From a virus: 25,279 nucleotides of DNA. How positions within the stretch are numbered: position 1 is the first letter of the stretch; every line of letters starts with the position of its first letter. The stretch covers positions 1 through 25,279 of the IMG/VR virus record IMGVR_UViG_3300042562_000154. One strand, written 5' to 3'. Made by a program: the position numbers and the translations under genes. Positions 8,465 through 15,232 of the stretch are shown in pieces. The notes under the pieces are model-generated. The model worked only from the letters and a program-made list of their open reading frames with translations, had not been told where the DNA came from and did no database searches.

Positions 8465-8770
8465 ATGTCAACTACAACAGAATTATTATTAGGCGGTTTT
8501 CAAAAAGGTAAATTTATTGATTCATCAGCCGCTATAACAAATGCAAAATATCAATTTGTATATTTCCAAGAGGATAGCGTAGTGAGTGTGTTTACAGGAA
8601 CAGACAACAGTAACCAAGTAACTGCATGGGGAATTAGTGGCAAGACCATTAAAGCAGGCGTAACCTTATTTGCACAAGGCGGACAAGGAATTAAAGCGTT
8701 AACACTTGCAAGTGGTAGTGCATTTGTATTTGATGAGATTATAACTCCTGCCACTATTAACGTAGGTTAG
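8465..8770 (+). CDS. Small beta-rich structural protein
   Basis: A 101-residue protein, rich in Gly, Thr and Val and predicted to be all-beta (YQFVYFQEDSVVSVFTG, GISGKTIKAGVTLFAQGGQGIKALTLASGSAFVFDE). It ends three bases before the start of the large tail fibre gene. Proteins of this size and composition at this place are often head decoration proteins or fibre attachment proteins, but the sequence gives no proof of either. It is not recognised as a named family. Confidence 0.5.
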   Translation: MSTTTELLLGGFQKGKFIDSSAAITNAKYQFVYFQEDSVVSVFTGTDNSNQVTAWGISGKTIKAGVTLFAQGGQGIKALTLASGSAFVFDEIITPATINVG

Positions 8771-8772
8771 TA

Positions 8773-10671
8773 ATGTACGGCTATAAATTAGGGTTAAAAA
8801 AAGTCGGGGAAAGTGTACCCGCTGCACCTGCTAATGTGGTACAACCATTATTAAGTGGGAATGGTGCTATTGGCACTGTTGTAACATCAAGCACAGGTTC
8901 TTGGACAGGATTTCCAACTCCTACATTTACTTTTGATTTTAAAATTGATAATGCAAGCGTGCAAAATGGCGAAAGTAACACATACACGCCATTAATTGGT
9001 GAAGATACTAAAACTTTAACAGTAACCGTAACGGCTACAAATAGTCAAGGAAGTGTTAATGCTGACTCAAGCAACTCACTTGTTGTTGGTAGTATCCCTG
9101 TAAACATGGAAGCCCCTACTATTTATGGTGACAACACATTTGGTAGCACATTAACTACAACAGATGGAACATTTACAGGTACTGCACCGATAACTTATAC
9201 TTACCAATGGAATCGTAATGATTCACCAATAGCAGGACAGACTGCGAACACTTATGTAATCGGGTCAAGTGATAGTTTAGCGGAAATTACTTGTGTAGTA
9301 ACAGGCACTAATAGTTACGGATTTGATTCTGAAGTTTCAAACATAATATCAGTTGTAGACTTTGCACCTGTTAACACGGTAGCACCAACAGTAAGCCCAA
9401 GTGGTACACAATCAACAGGTACTTTAATTACGGCAAATGTTGAATCATGGGATGGTGTTGCACCAATAACTTACGAATACAAGTGGACTCGTGATGGAAT
9501 TGCGATAAGTGGTGCAACAGCATCTACTTACACAATACAATTAGCAGATGATGGCACAACAATAAGAGTAGAAGTTAAAGGTACTAATGCTTACGGTGCA
9601 AGTGGATTTGTTGCATCAAGTAATAGTGTAAGTGCTGTTAACACAGTAGCCCCTACAATATCATCAGCTATAATAAGTGGCACGGCAGTAGTTGGGCAAA
9701 CATTAACCGCAAGTGCAAGTGGTGTTACAGGTATACCTACACCAACATTATCATACCAATGGAAACGTGGTGCTACTAATATAGGTACAAACGCAAGCAC
9801 ATATACTTTAGTACAAGCAGATGCAGGTAATACATCAAACATTACATGCGTAGTTACCGCTACTAATGCAGGTGGTTCGGCTAATGCAACAAGCAATCAA
9901 ATTGCACAAATATTTGATGCAACAGCTAATACATTTATTACAAATGCTTTGATAACTGACTCAACTCAAAGAAGTGCAGTTAACTTTGAAATGGTTACAC
10001 TAAAAGCTGGAGGTGTTACAAGTGGTTACATAGCATCATACCCATTGGTTGGTGGTACTGCAACTACACATAAATGGAATATGTTTAATTCATTAGATAC
10101 AGATGCGGCTAAGCGACTTACTTTTGCTGGGACAATAACACACGATGCAAATGGTATGCAGGGCAATGGTACAAATGGAACTGCAAACTCATTTATTAAT
10201 CCAAGTTTAGATTTAACTAATGATTTCACAGCATGGGTTTATTCAAGAACAACGACAACGGCAACATCAACAAGAGCTGATTTTGGTATATTAGGCACAG
10301 CTCCATTCCCAGGTACTTATTTATCAGTTAACTCGCATACTAATACAGGTAATGCAGCCAATTTTACAAATGATAGTGCAGCTGCACAACCAAATACAAG
10401 TGGTTTATTTTTACTAAAAAGAGTTGGAACAACTATAACTTTAAAAAGAAATAATGTAGTAATACGAACATATACTGCGTCAAGTTTAACATTACTTAAT
10501 GGACAAATAAGATTAATGTCTGGGCTAGTTCTTCCTTTAGCAATTGTAAATTACTCAAATAAACAATATACTGACTTTGGATTTTTGAATGTAGGCACTA
10601 ACGATACACAAGATACTGCTATATTTAATGCAGTTGTAGGTAAAGAAACTATTTTAGGTCGTAATGTATGA
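8773..10671 (+). CDS. Tail fibre or adhesin with Ig-like repeats
   Basis: A 632-residue protein built from four bacterial Ig-like repeats of about 90 residues (roughly 17-113, 114-195, 196-290, 291-380). Each carries the same landmarks: a start such as NTVAPT, G-TL, a YQW or YKW strand, a STYT-type strand (ASTYTL, NTYVIG), and a closing VTATN or VTGTNSYG strand. The last repeat is the cleanest, with YQWKRGATNIG and ITCVVTATNAGG. The C-terminal 245 residues differ: they carry FTAWVYSRTTTTATSTRADFGIL and an LLKRVGTTITLKRNNVVIRTY strand pair, like a LamG/concanavalin-type sheet that could bind a host glycan. The protein most likely acts outside the virion in host recognition. Its first residues, MYGYKL, resemble those of the next gene. 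Confidence 0.75.
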   Translation: MYGYKLGLKKVGESVPAAPANVVQPLLSGNGAIGTVVTSSTGSWTGFPTPTFTFDFKIDNASVQNGESNTYTPLIGEDTKTLTVTVTATNSQGSVNADSSNSLVVGSIPVNMEAPTIYGDNTFGSTLTTTDGTFTGTAPITYTYQWNRNDSPIAGQTANTYVIGSSDSLAEITCVVTGTNSYGFDSEVSNIISVVDFAPVNTVAPTVSPSGTQSTGTLITANVESWDGVAPITYEYKWTRDGIAISGATASTYTIQLADDGTTIRVEVKGTNAYGASGFVASSNSVSAVNTVAPTISSAIISGTAVVGQTLTASASGVTGIPTPTLSYQWKRGATNIGTNASTYTLVQADAGNTSNITCVVTATNAGGSANATSNQIAQIFDATANTFITNALITDSTQRSAVNFEMVTLKAGGVTSGYIASYPLVGGTATTHKWNMFNSLDTDAAKRLTFAGTITHDANGMQGNGTNGTANSFINPSLDLTNDFTAWVYSRTTTTATSTRADFGILGTAPFPGTYLSVNSHTNTGNAANFTNDSAAAQPNTSGLFLLKRVGTTITLKRNNVVIRTYTASSLTLLNGQIRLMSGLVLPLAIVNYSNKQYTDFGFLNVGTNDTQDTAIFNAVVGKETILGRNV

Positions 10672-10883
10672 TAGGATATAAATTAGACACAAAACAACGA
10701 GATGAATTGGTAGGGCAACAATTTGCACCTGATTCTTATTTTAACCCCGTACCCGATATAGATGGCGTGTACTTTATTTTTGAAGGTGAAGTTGACAGAT
10801 GCGTAAACCCTGAGTTTATGTGGGTGAAAGAATTGCCTAAAGCAGAGTATGTATCACCAACTTTTGATAACCCAATTATTTAA
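10668..10883 (+). CDS. Small protein following the tail fibre
   Basis: A 71-residue protein overlapping the fibre gene by 4 bases (ATGA). It starts MIGYKLDTKQ, which shares the M-x-GYKL start of the fibre protein, and contains GVYFIFEGEVDRC and PEFMWVKELP. No family is recognised. Coupled translation after a fibre gene suggests a fibre-associated or chaperone role, which is inference only. Confidence 0.5.
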   Translation: MIGYKLDTKQRDELVGQQFAPDSYFNPVPDIDGVYFIFEGEVDRCVNPEFMWVKELPKAEYVSPTFDNPII

Positions 10884-10904
10884 TATTATAAAGTTAAGCC
10901 TTAA

Positions 10905-11084
10905 ATGAAATCATTAAATGACACGACAGCCGACACGTTAACGGCAATTAGTAGCGTAAGTGCATTGGCACACATGGCAACTTCTTACCAACCTATTATA
11001 TCAGCACTTGCAGGAATAATTGCAATCTTATCAGGTGCAGCGGCATTTTGGTATTATGTTAAAAAGGGCAATGCGATTAAGTAA
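10905..11084 (+). CDS. Small membrane protein, holin candidate 1
   Basis: A 59-residue protein with one clear transmembrane helix (about residues 29-51, IISALAGIIAILSGAAAFWYY) after a polar N-terminal part and followed by a short basic tail (VKKGNAIK). It overlaps the next gene, another small membrane protein, by 14 bases, and the endolysin lies just beyond. Size, topology and place fit a holin or a holin regulator. The two adjacent membrane proteins could be a holin-antiholin pair. The choice between them cannot be made from sequence. Confidence 0.6.
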   Translation: MKSLNDTTADTLTAISSVSALAHMATSYQPIISALAGIIAILSGAAAFWYYVKKGNAIK

Positions 11085-11262
11085 AAGACATAGAAATTTA
11101 CTAAGCACTTTTTTGGGTGCGGTTGTGGCTATATCTACTGCATGGGTAAGCGTAGATTGGGAAACATTTGCATTTGACTTTAAGCACATAGCACCGCTTG
11201 TATTAAGTGGGCTTGTGGCATTAGGTGGTTACATGACAACGATTAATGTAAATGATAAGTAA
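11071..11262 (+). CDS. Small membrane protein, holin candidate 2
   Basis: A 63-residue protein starting MRLSKRHRNL. It has two hydrophobic segments (about residues 10-27, LLSTFLGAVVAISTAWVSV, and 38-56, IAPLVLSGLVALGGYMTTI) and a positively charged N-terminal end, the layout of a class II holin. An earlier in-frame ATG at 11020 would add 17 residues but would run deep into the preceding membrane gene. The ATG at 11071 is preceded by AAAAAGGGCA and is preferred. It overlaps the endolysin gene by 11 bases, which suggests coupled lysis timing. Confidence 0.68.
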   Translation: MRLSKRHRNLLSTFLGAVVAISTAWVSVDWETFAFDFKHIAPLVLSGLVALGGYMTTINVNDK

Positions 11263-11668
11263 GCACATAACGGTTAAAGAGGCAACACAAAGTGCAACGG
11301 CTACACGGTTAAAGATAGACAACATACCGAGTCCCGAAGTGTTAGCCAATATGAAGTTAGTAGCTGAGAAATGCTTTGAACCTTTGAGAGAGTGGTATGG
11401 TAAGCCAATTACAATTAACTCGTTTTACCGTTCGCCTGCTTTAAATAAGGCGGTTAAAGGGGCAAAGAATAGCGACCATGTAAAAGGCATGGCAATTGAT
11501 TTAGACGCTGGCAGTAACTCGGAAAACTTAAAGCTATTTAATTGGCTAAAGGATAACGTGGAGTTCAAACAATTAATCCATGAGTACGGAGATAAGAGCG
11601 GTCCAGAATGGGTACATATAAGCTATGACCCAAAAGATTTAAGAACACAATTACTTTACATCAAATGA
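11252..11668 (+). CDS. Endolysin: zinc peptidase of family M15
   Basis: A 138-residue protein with the M15 peptidase pattern: a conserved strand ITINSFYRSPALN (residues 53-65), S74-x-H76-xx-G-x-A-x-D83 (SDHVKGMAID) and EWVHIS at 119-124. By comparison with the family, H76, D83 and H122 bind zinc and E119 is catalytic. Enzymes of this group cut peptide stems of peptidoglycan, either D-Ala-D-Ala or L-Ala-D-Glu bonds. There is no signal peptide, so release would need the holin encoded just upstream. It overlaps the holin-like gene by 11 bases and the spanin-like gene by 4. A virion-bound cell-wall enzyme is less likely given the lysis context. Confidence 0.88.
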   Translation: MISKHITVKEATQSATATRLKIDNIPSPEVLANMKLVAEKCFEPLREWYGKPITINSFYRSPALNKAVKGAKNSDHVKGMAIDLDAGSNSENLKLFNWLKDNVEFKQLIHEYGDKSGPEWVHISYDPKDLRTQLLYIK

Positions 11669-12240
11669 ACAACAACACACTTGTAACACTATGCTTGGTA
11701 GTTATTACTATGCTATCTGTAAAGCTACACTGCACGAATGAGCAATTAAACAAAGAACTTGCAATCGTTAACGCATTGGAGAATGAGAACGCAACAATAG
11801 CAACGGATAGAATGTTGGTGTTAGATAGTGTGGATGTGTTAAAGGCTACAATTGAAGCTGAGCGTATAGCGTTAACTAATCGTTTAGATGGTTACAAAAA
11901 GAAACCGACTAAGGAACGCATTAAATTAATAACTAAAATTGATTCCTTAGCTATTCAAACCGATACAGGGGCAATACTTTCTTTGCATGGTATAGACAGC
12001 ATTAACTTACTTTCTTTATCTTATGCATCATGTGTCATTCAATCTACTATTAAGGATACGATTATAGCGCATTTAACGAATGCAAATCTAAAAGCAGATA
12101 CATTGCTTGCTAATAAAGATACAATCATTAAGGCACAAACTAAAGTGGCAAAAAAAGCTATTAACTTAGTTAAGGTGTGGCAAGGTGTAAGCTATGCACT
12201 TGCTGCGTTAACCGTGATTATTTACATAACTGCAAAATAA
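11665..12240 (+). CDS. Spanin-like membrane protein with central coiled coil
   Basis: A 191-residue protein with a hydrophobic N-terminal segment (residues 5-20, TLVTLCLVVITMLSVK), a long helical and charged periplasm-type middle (ENATIATDRMLVLDSVDVLKATIEAERIAL and further heptads), and a second hydrophobic segment at the C-terminal end (about 171-190, WQGVSYALAALTVIIYITAK). It follows the endolysin in an ATGA overlap, where phages of Gram-negative hosts put genes that fuse inner and outer membranes. A single protein with hydrophobic ends is like unimolecular spanins such as T1 gp11. However, the Cys at residue 23 has KLH before it rather than a good lipobox, so the outer-membrane anchor is not proven. 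Confidence 0.5.
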   Translation: MNNNTLVTLCLVVITMLSVKLHCTNEQLNKELAIVNALENENATIATDRMLVLDSVDVLKATIEAERIALTNRLDGYKKKPTKERIKLITKIDSLAIQTDTGAILSLHGIDSINLLSLSYASCVIQSTIKDTIIAHLTNANLKADTLLANKDTIIKAQTKVAKKAINLVKVWQGVSYALAALTVIIYITAK

Positions 12241-12253
12241 TTTTAAAAAAAAC

Positions 12254-12283
12254 TTGGATTAATCAAAATAAGGTTTATTTTTG
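12254..12283 (+). promoter_or_regulatory. Promoter of Bacteroidota type, copy 1 (ATCAAAA family)
   Basis: TTG at 12254-12256, a 19-base spacer and TATTTTTG at 12276-12283 fit the Bacteroidota primary sigma consensus (TTG, N19, TAnnTTTG). The spacer holds ATCAAAA at 12262-12268, exactly 7 bases before the -7 box, as in the two related promoters at 15175 and 19341. It drives the DnaA-like gene at 12306. Confidence 0.8.
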
Positions 12284-12305
12284 TACCACACAATTAATAA
12301 ACATT

Positions 12306-12692
12306 ATGAGATTAACAACACAATTACCTTATCAAGGTATTCAATTAGCAGCACCGTTCTGCAAGAGGTCATCAATGATTAAAGATGACCGCAAAAAAGC
12401 CGAAGTTATTAAGCGCATTGTTTGCCAATACTTAGGTTTACCACTATCATTAGTTATGACACGAGGTCGCAAGCACTATTTAGTAGAAGGTAGACAAATG
12501 GCAATGTATTTTATGAGAAAATATACAAGGCTTAGTTTAAACCAAACAGGATTAGAATTTGGCGGCTTAAATCACGCAACTGTAATTCATGCGGTGCATA
12601 CAGTTAACAACATTCTTACATACGATAAAGTGTATATGCGTAAATTTAAAGACGTTGAACACTTAATTAAACAAGACCTTGTAATTAGTTAA
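12306..12692 (+). CDS. Stand-alone DnaA domain IV DNA-binding protein
   Basis: A 128-residue protein consisting almost only of the DNA-binding domain of the chromosomal initiator DnaA. Visible landmarks are LGLPLSLVMTRGRKHYLVEGRQMAMYFMRKYT (residues 43-74) and the DnaA signature GGLNHATVIHAVHTV (86-100), in which H90 and the flanking residues contact the DnaA box. The AAA+ ATPase domain of DnaA is absent. It may direct replication proteins to an origin, compete with host DnaA, or regulate its own gene. A perfect DnaA box lies 4 bases after its stop codon. The ATG at 12306 is chosen because it follows the promoter; the frame extends further upstream but through the promoter itself. Confidence 0.88.
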   Translation: MRLTTQLPYQGIQLAAPFCKRSSMIKDDRKKAEVIKRIVCQYLGLPLSLVMTRGRKHYLVEGRQMAMYFMRKYTRLSLNQTGLEFGGLNHATVIHAVHTVNNILTYDKVYMRKFKDVEHLIKQDLVIS

Positions 12693-12695
12693 TAA

Positions 12696-12704
12696 TGTGT
12701 ATAA
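12696..12704 (-). promoter_or_regulatory. Perfect DnaA box
   Basis: TGTGTATAA at 12696-12704 is, on the other strand, TTATACACA, a perfect match to the DnaA box consensus TTATNCACA. It lies directly after the gene for a DnaA domain IV protein and 6 bases before an AT-rich palindrome. No second perfect box was found by eye in the window. Confidence 0.6.
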
Positions 12705-12710
12705 CTTTAG

Positions 12711-12726
12711 TACTATATATATAGTA
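12711..12726. repeat. 16-base perfect palindrome, all but two bases A/T
   Basis: TACTATATATATAGTA equals its own reverse complement. It lies between a DnaA box and the -7-like box TACATTTG upstream of the homing endonuclease gene. It could be a duplex-opening site, an operator or a transcript hairpin. Confidence 0.7.
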
Positions 12727-12734
12727 TGCTTATG

Positions 12735-12742
12735 TACATTTG
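12735..12742 (+). promoter_or_regulatory. Possible -7 box before the HNH gene
   Basis: TACATTTG matches TAnnTTTG exactly and is followed by C, as in strong Bacteroidota promoters. No TTG lies 19-21 bases upstream, so a protein bound at the palindrome would have to replace the -33 contact. A transcript would start about at the ATG at 12747 and be almost leaderless. Confidence 0.4.
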
Positions 12743-12746
12743 CTAC

Positions 12747-13277
12747 ATGATAAAAGAACAATTTACACAAATCGAGTTTAAAGGCAAAAAAATTACAGTT
12801 GGTAATTTTGGCTCAATCCTAACTTACAATAATTTAAGAGTTAGAAAACTGCAAGTCAATTCAAGTGGGTATTTATGCTATACAATAGATAAATGTTATT
12901 TAGCGCATAGATTAGTAGCTTTTGCATGGATTGAAAACAATGATCCTATTAATAAAAAGTATGTGAATCATAAAGATGGTAACAAAAAAAACAATCACTT
13001 TAGTAATTTAGAGTGGGTTACCAAGCAAGAAAATGAATTGCATAGCGTAAGAGTATTAGGGAATAAAAGAAATATAAAAGGATTACAAGCTAATTGGGAA
13101 AACCCAACACATTGTAGAGCAATATCCATTTATGACTTAAGCGGTAATTTAATTAAAAATTGTAAGTCAGGTATTGAGGCTGCTAAATATTTAAATGTAG
13201 TACCAACTGCAATTAATAATGCTTTGAAAGGCAGAACAAAAACAACAAAAGGACATATTGTAAAATACACTAATTAA
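12747..13277 (+). CDS. HNH homing endonuclease
   Basis: A 176-residue free-standing HNH endonuclease. The core reads YLAHRLVAFAWIENNDP (residues 51-67) then KYVNHKDGNKKNNHFSNLEWVT (71-92), in which H75, N82-N83 and N87 occupy the HNH metal and catalytic positions. The C-terminal part AISIYDLSGNLIKNCKSGIEAAKYLNVVPTAINNALKGR (about 125-163) is the helix-turn-helix NUMOD1-type DNA-recognition repeat usual in phage homing endonucleases. It probably cuts a rival phage genome near its own insertion site to spread itself. An earlier in-frame ATG at 12726 lies at the end of a palindrome, so the ATG at 12747 (MIKEQF) is preferred. No intron or intein halves are seen around it. Confidence 0.88.
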   Translation: MIKEQFTQIEFKGKKITVGNFGSILTYNNLRVRKLQVNSSGYLCYTIDKCYLAHRLVAFAWIENNDPINKKYVNHKDGNKKNNHFSNLEWVTKQENELHSVRVLGNKRNIKGLQANWENPTHCRAISIYDLSGNLIKNCKSGIEAAKYLNVVPTAINNALKGRTKTTKGHIVKYTN

Positions 13278-13284
13278 TAACACT

Positions 13285-13620
13285 ATGAAAGTTTACATAG
13301 ACCAAGCCTACTTCATGGATTATAGTAATTCAATTGAAGTAATCATGTGCGAATTAGGCACAGAGAATAATACCAATGCAGATTGGAAAACAGCAAGTAT
13401 AGCACTTGAGGACCTAAACCATTTTATCCGCACTCGTTATCCTGATGAACACGTTATTGATATTCCTACACACGAAGGTGAGCATAAGCAATTTGTTGTT
13501 AAATATGTACACAATGCAATGGATAACTTAGAAAAATATTGCAAGGAATATATTGAATGCGGAAAAGAAATAATATATTTGACCGCACCAAACCAAGATT
13601 CAAATTTAAACTTATTTTAA
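13285..13620 (+). CDS. Hypothetical protein next to recombination genes
   Basis: A 111-residue protein of mixed helix and strand content (MKVYIDQAYFMDYSNSIEVIMCELG at the start, then DLNHFIRTRYPDEHVIDIPTHEGEHKQFVVKYVHNAM). It is not recognised. It sits 7 bases after the HNH gene and 10 bases before the annealing-protein gene, so it is probably cotranscribed with recombination genes. The last residues DSNLNLF resemble the loose sliding-clamp binding pattern (Q-x-x-L-x-L-F) placed at protein ends, which would fit a DNA-metabolism role. The match is weak. Confidence 0.5.
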   Translation: MKVYIDQAYFMDYSNSIEVIMCELGTENNTNADWKTASIALEDLNHFIRTRYPDEHVIDIPTHEGEHKQFVVKYVHNAMDNLEKYCKEYIECGKEIIYLTAPNQDSNLNLF

Positions 13621-13630
13621 CACCACTATT

Positions 13631-14191
13631 ATGGAAAAATCACTAACCAAACTGCCTACATTGGCAGAACTCACGCAAGACTTGGAGTTAGCGTGGAAGA
13701 ATGACCAACTTAATTTACTTCTTAACCAAGCACCACCAGCGCAATGGGTAAAGACACATCCATTCATTAAAGGCTACAACTACTTGCCTATTGACAAGGT
13801 GGAATTATTACTGCGTAAAATCTTCAAAGAGTACAAGATTGAGATTACAGGACAAGGCACTGCATTTAATGGTGTGTGGGTAACGGTAAGAGTACACTTT
13901 AAATCACCTACTAATGGTGAGTGGTTGTTTTATGACGGTATAGGAGCAGCACAATTGCAAACAAAACAAGGTTCAAGTCCTGCAGACTTAGGAAACATTA
14001 ACAACGGAGCGTTAAGCATGGCGTTCCCAATTGCCAAGACAGTAGCTGTTAAGGATGCTGCGGACCATTTCGGTGCATTGTTTGGGGCAAACTTGAATCG
14101 CAAGGATGTTGTCGAATTTAAACCAGATGCAAATATAAATGAGCAATTTACTAAGTCAAACGCTGAAAAGATGGGAGGTAAAAATGGCTAA
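13631..14191 (+). CDS. Single-strand annealing protein, Rad52-like
   Basis: A 186-residue protein with features of phage single-strand annealing proteins of the Rad52 group: WVKTHPFIKGYNYLPIDKVELLLRKIF (residues 39-66), then a beta sheet with GTAFNGVWVTVRVHFK and EWLFYDGIGAAQLQTKQGSSPADL, and a conserved helix NNGALSMAFPIAKTVAVKDAADHFGALFG (about 122-152). Such proteins anneal complementary single strands during phage recombination and concatemer formation. The following gene encodes a YqaJ-type exonuclease, which would make the single strands, and overlaps by 8 bases. The exact subfamily (Rad52, Erf or Redbeta) cannot be fixed by eye. Confidence 0.72.
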   Translation: MEKSLTKLPTLAELTQDLELAWKNDQLNLLLNQAPPAQWVKTHPFIKGYNYLPIDKVELLLRKIFKEYKIEITGQGTAFNGVWVTVRVHFKSPTNGEWLFYDGIGAAQLQTKQGSSPADLGNINNGALSMAFPIAKTVAVKDAADHFGALFGANLNRKDVVEFKPDANINEQFTKSNAEKMGGKNG

Positions 14192-14858
14192 GTATAACGT
14201 ATTCGAAACTAAAGAAGACTGGGCAAAGTTCCGCAGGGGATTGTTTACCGCAAGTGAGGTACACAGATTATTAGCCGAACCAAAACTGAAAGCTGATAAA
14301 GAAGCGGGCAATCTTAGCGAAGGCGCAAAAACTTATGTTCGTGAGCGTGTAGCTATCCTACTTGCGCCCGAAGAACCACAGCACTATAATTCCAACATGG
14401 AGCGAGGTAACGAAGCAGAACCACAAGCTGTATTAGCTTATGCTGAAAGTATAGGCAAGTCGGTTAATGATGATGACTTTGTTTACACTTCGGTAGGTGG
14501 TTTTGTGTTTTTTACTGATGAGGACCACAACGCAGGAGGCACGCCTGACATTATAATCGGCAAATCAATCTGCGAAATTAAATGTCCACTAAGTAAAACG
14601 CACCTTGAATACTTAATGATGCGTGATGCTGAGGAATTAAAGAAAGCAGTACCTCAATATTATAGTCAAATGCAAATGAATATGTGGCTATGTGGTGCAG
14701 ACGATGGTGTGTTTATTTCTTTTGATGACCGTTACTACAACCAGGTACATCACTTGCACTCAATCTACGTTCCAAGAGATGAGGAACACATCGACCTAAT
14801 TAAATCAAAGCTACTTAAAGCAAAAGAATACAAAGACCAAATATTAAATACAATATGA
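14184..14858 (+). CDS. YqaJ-type viral recombinase exonuclease
   Basis: A 224-residue nuclease of the PD-(D/E)XK superfamily. It carries FRRGLFTASEVHRLL near the start (residues 16-30), an ERGNEAEP helix at 73-80, the core motif GGTPDIIIG with D122, then CEIKCP with E131 and K133, and a QYYSQMQMNMW helix near 170. Together these residues bind the metal and place the scissile DNA end. The enzyme would degrade one strand of linear DNA to feed the annealing protein encoded just upstream. The ATG at 14184 (MAKYNV) is preferred over an earlier frame opening at 14139 because a good Shine-Dalgarno sequence, GGGAGG, sits 5 bases before it, unusual for this genome. Confidence 0.85.
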   Translation: MAKYNVFETKEDWAKFRRGLFTASEVHRLLAEPKLKADKEAGNLSEGAKTYVRERVAILLAPEEPQHYNSNMERGNEAEPQAVLAYAESIGKSVNDDDFVYTSVGGFVFFTDEDHNAGGTPDIIIGKSICEIKCPLSKTHLEYLMMRDAEELKKAVPQYYSQMQMNMWLCGADDGVFISFDDRYYNQVHHLHSIYVPRDEEHIDLIKSKLLKAKEYKDQILNTI

Positions 14859-15070
14859 TAGTAACAAGTATCTGTTTATCGGATATTCCCGAAGACAAAA
14901 TCACAACCGCAGCCAATGGCAAAAAGTATGTTAACATAGTAGTTGACCAGCGAAGGGAAAAAGACCAGTATGACAACACGCATACGGTGTACATGAGCCA
15001 AAGTAAAGAAGATAGGCAAAGTAAACTTCCCAAAAAGTATGTAGGCAACGGCAAAGAGTACACGTTTTAA
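14855..15070 (+). CDS. Small conserved protein of the recombination operon
   Basis: A 71-residue polar protein starting MIVTSICLSDIPEDKITT, with NGKKYVNIVVDQRREKDQYDNTHTVYMSQSKEDR in the middle. The strand KYVNIVVDQRREKDQYDNTHTVYMSQ looks like part of an OB-type sheet, so a single-stranded DNA-binding role is possible and would complete the annealing protein plus exonuclease set. Sequence alone does not prove it. It overlaps the exonuclease gene by 4 bases and is the last gene before a clear intrinsic terminator. Confidence 0.55.
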   Translation: MIVTSICLSDIPEDKITTAANGKKYVNIVVDQRREKDQYDNTHTVYMSQSKEDRQSKLPKKYVGNGKEYTF

Positions 15071-15072
15071 TT

Positions 15073-15101
15073 AAAAAATCCTCCCAAGTGGAGGTTTTTT
15101 T
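15073..15101. terminator. Intrinsic terminator of the recombination operon
   Basis: CCTCC at 15080-15084 pairs with GGAGG at 15090-15094 (loop CAAGT), flanked by AAAAAA at 15073-15078 and a run of seven T at 15095-15101. The hairpin with T-run works on the + strand; the A-run could also let it act on the - strand. Confidence 0.88.
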
Positions 15102-15119
15102 ATGTTTGTTTTAAAAATA

Positions 15120-15140
15120 TTCGCTTTGATTTACAGCGAG
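15120..15140. repeat. Inverted repeat upstream of promoter copy 2
   Basis: TTCGCT (15120-15125) and AGCGAG (15135-15140) form an inverted repeat with a 9-base spacer, followed by two near-copies of TTACAA(A)TTAT. It lies about 35-55 bases before the TTG of the next promoter, a place suited to an upstream regulator. No binding protein is identified. Confidence 0.4.
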
Positions 15141-15174
15141 TTACAAATTATTTTACAATTATATTGAAATAGTA

Positions 15175-15204
15175 TTGGATATATCAAAACAGGATGTACA
15201 TTTG
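15175..15204 (+). promoter_or_regulatory. Promoter of Bacteroidota type, copy 2 (ATCAAAA family)
   Basis: TTG at 15175-15177, 19-base spacer, TACATTTG at 15197-15204. ATCAAAA lies at 15183-15189, again 7 bases before the -7 box. The leader continues as CACCAAACCAATAAAAA up to the ATG at 15233. Confidence 0.85.
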
Positions 15205-15207
15205 TAT

Positions 15208-15224
15208 CACCAAACCAATAAAAA
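15208..15224 (+). repeat. 17-base direct repeat in leader, copy A
   Basis: CACCAAACCAATAAAAA here is repeated exactly at 15530-15546, each time a short distance before a start codon. Related A/C-rich leaders (ACCACACAA-) follow the promoters at 12254 and 19341. It may help translation in place of a Shine-Dalgarno sequence. Confidence 0.6.
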
Positions 15225-15232
15225 ATAACATT

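Noticed and set aside
12177-12305. N-terminal extension of the DnaA-domain protein (MARCKLCTCC...) upstream of 12306.
   Set aside because: It overlaps the spanin-like gene and crosses the promoter at 12254-12283; the DnaA homology starts after the ATG at 12306.
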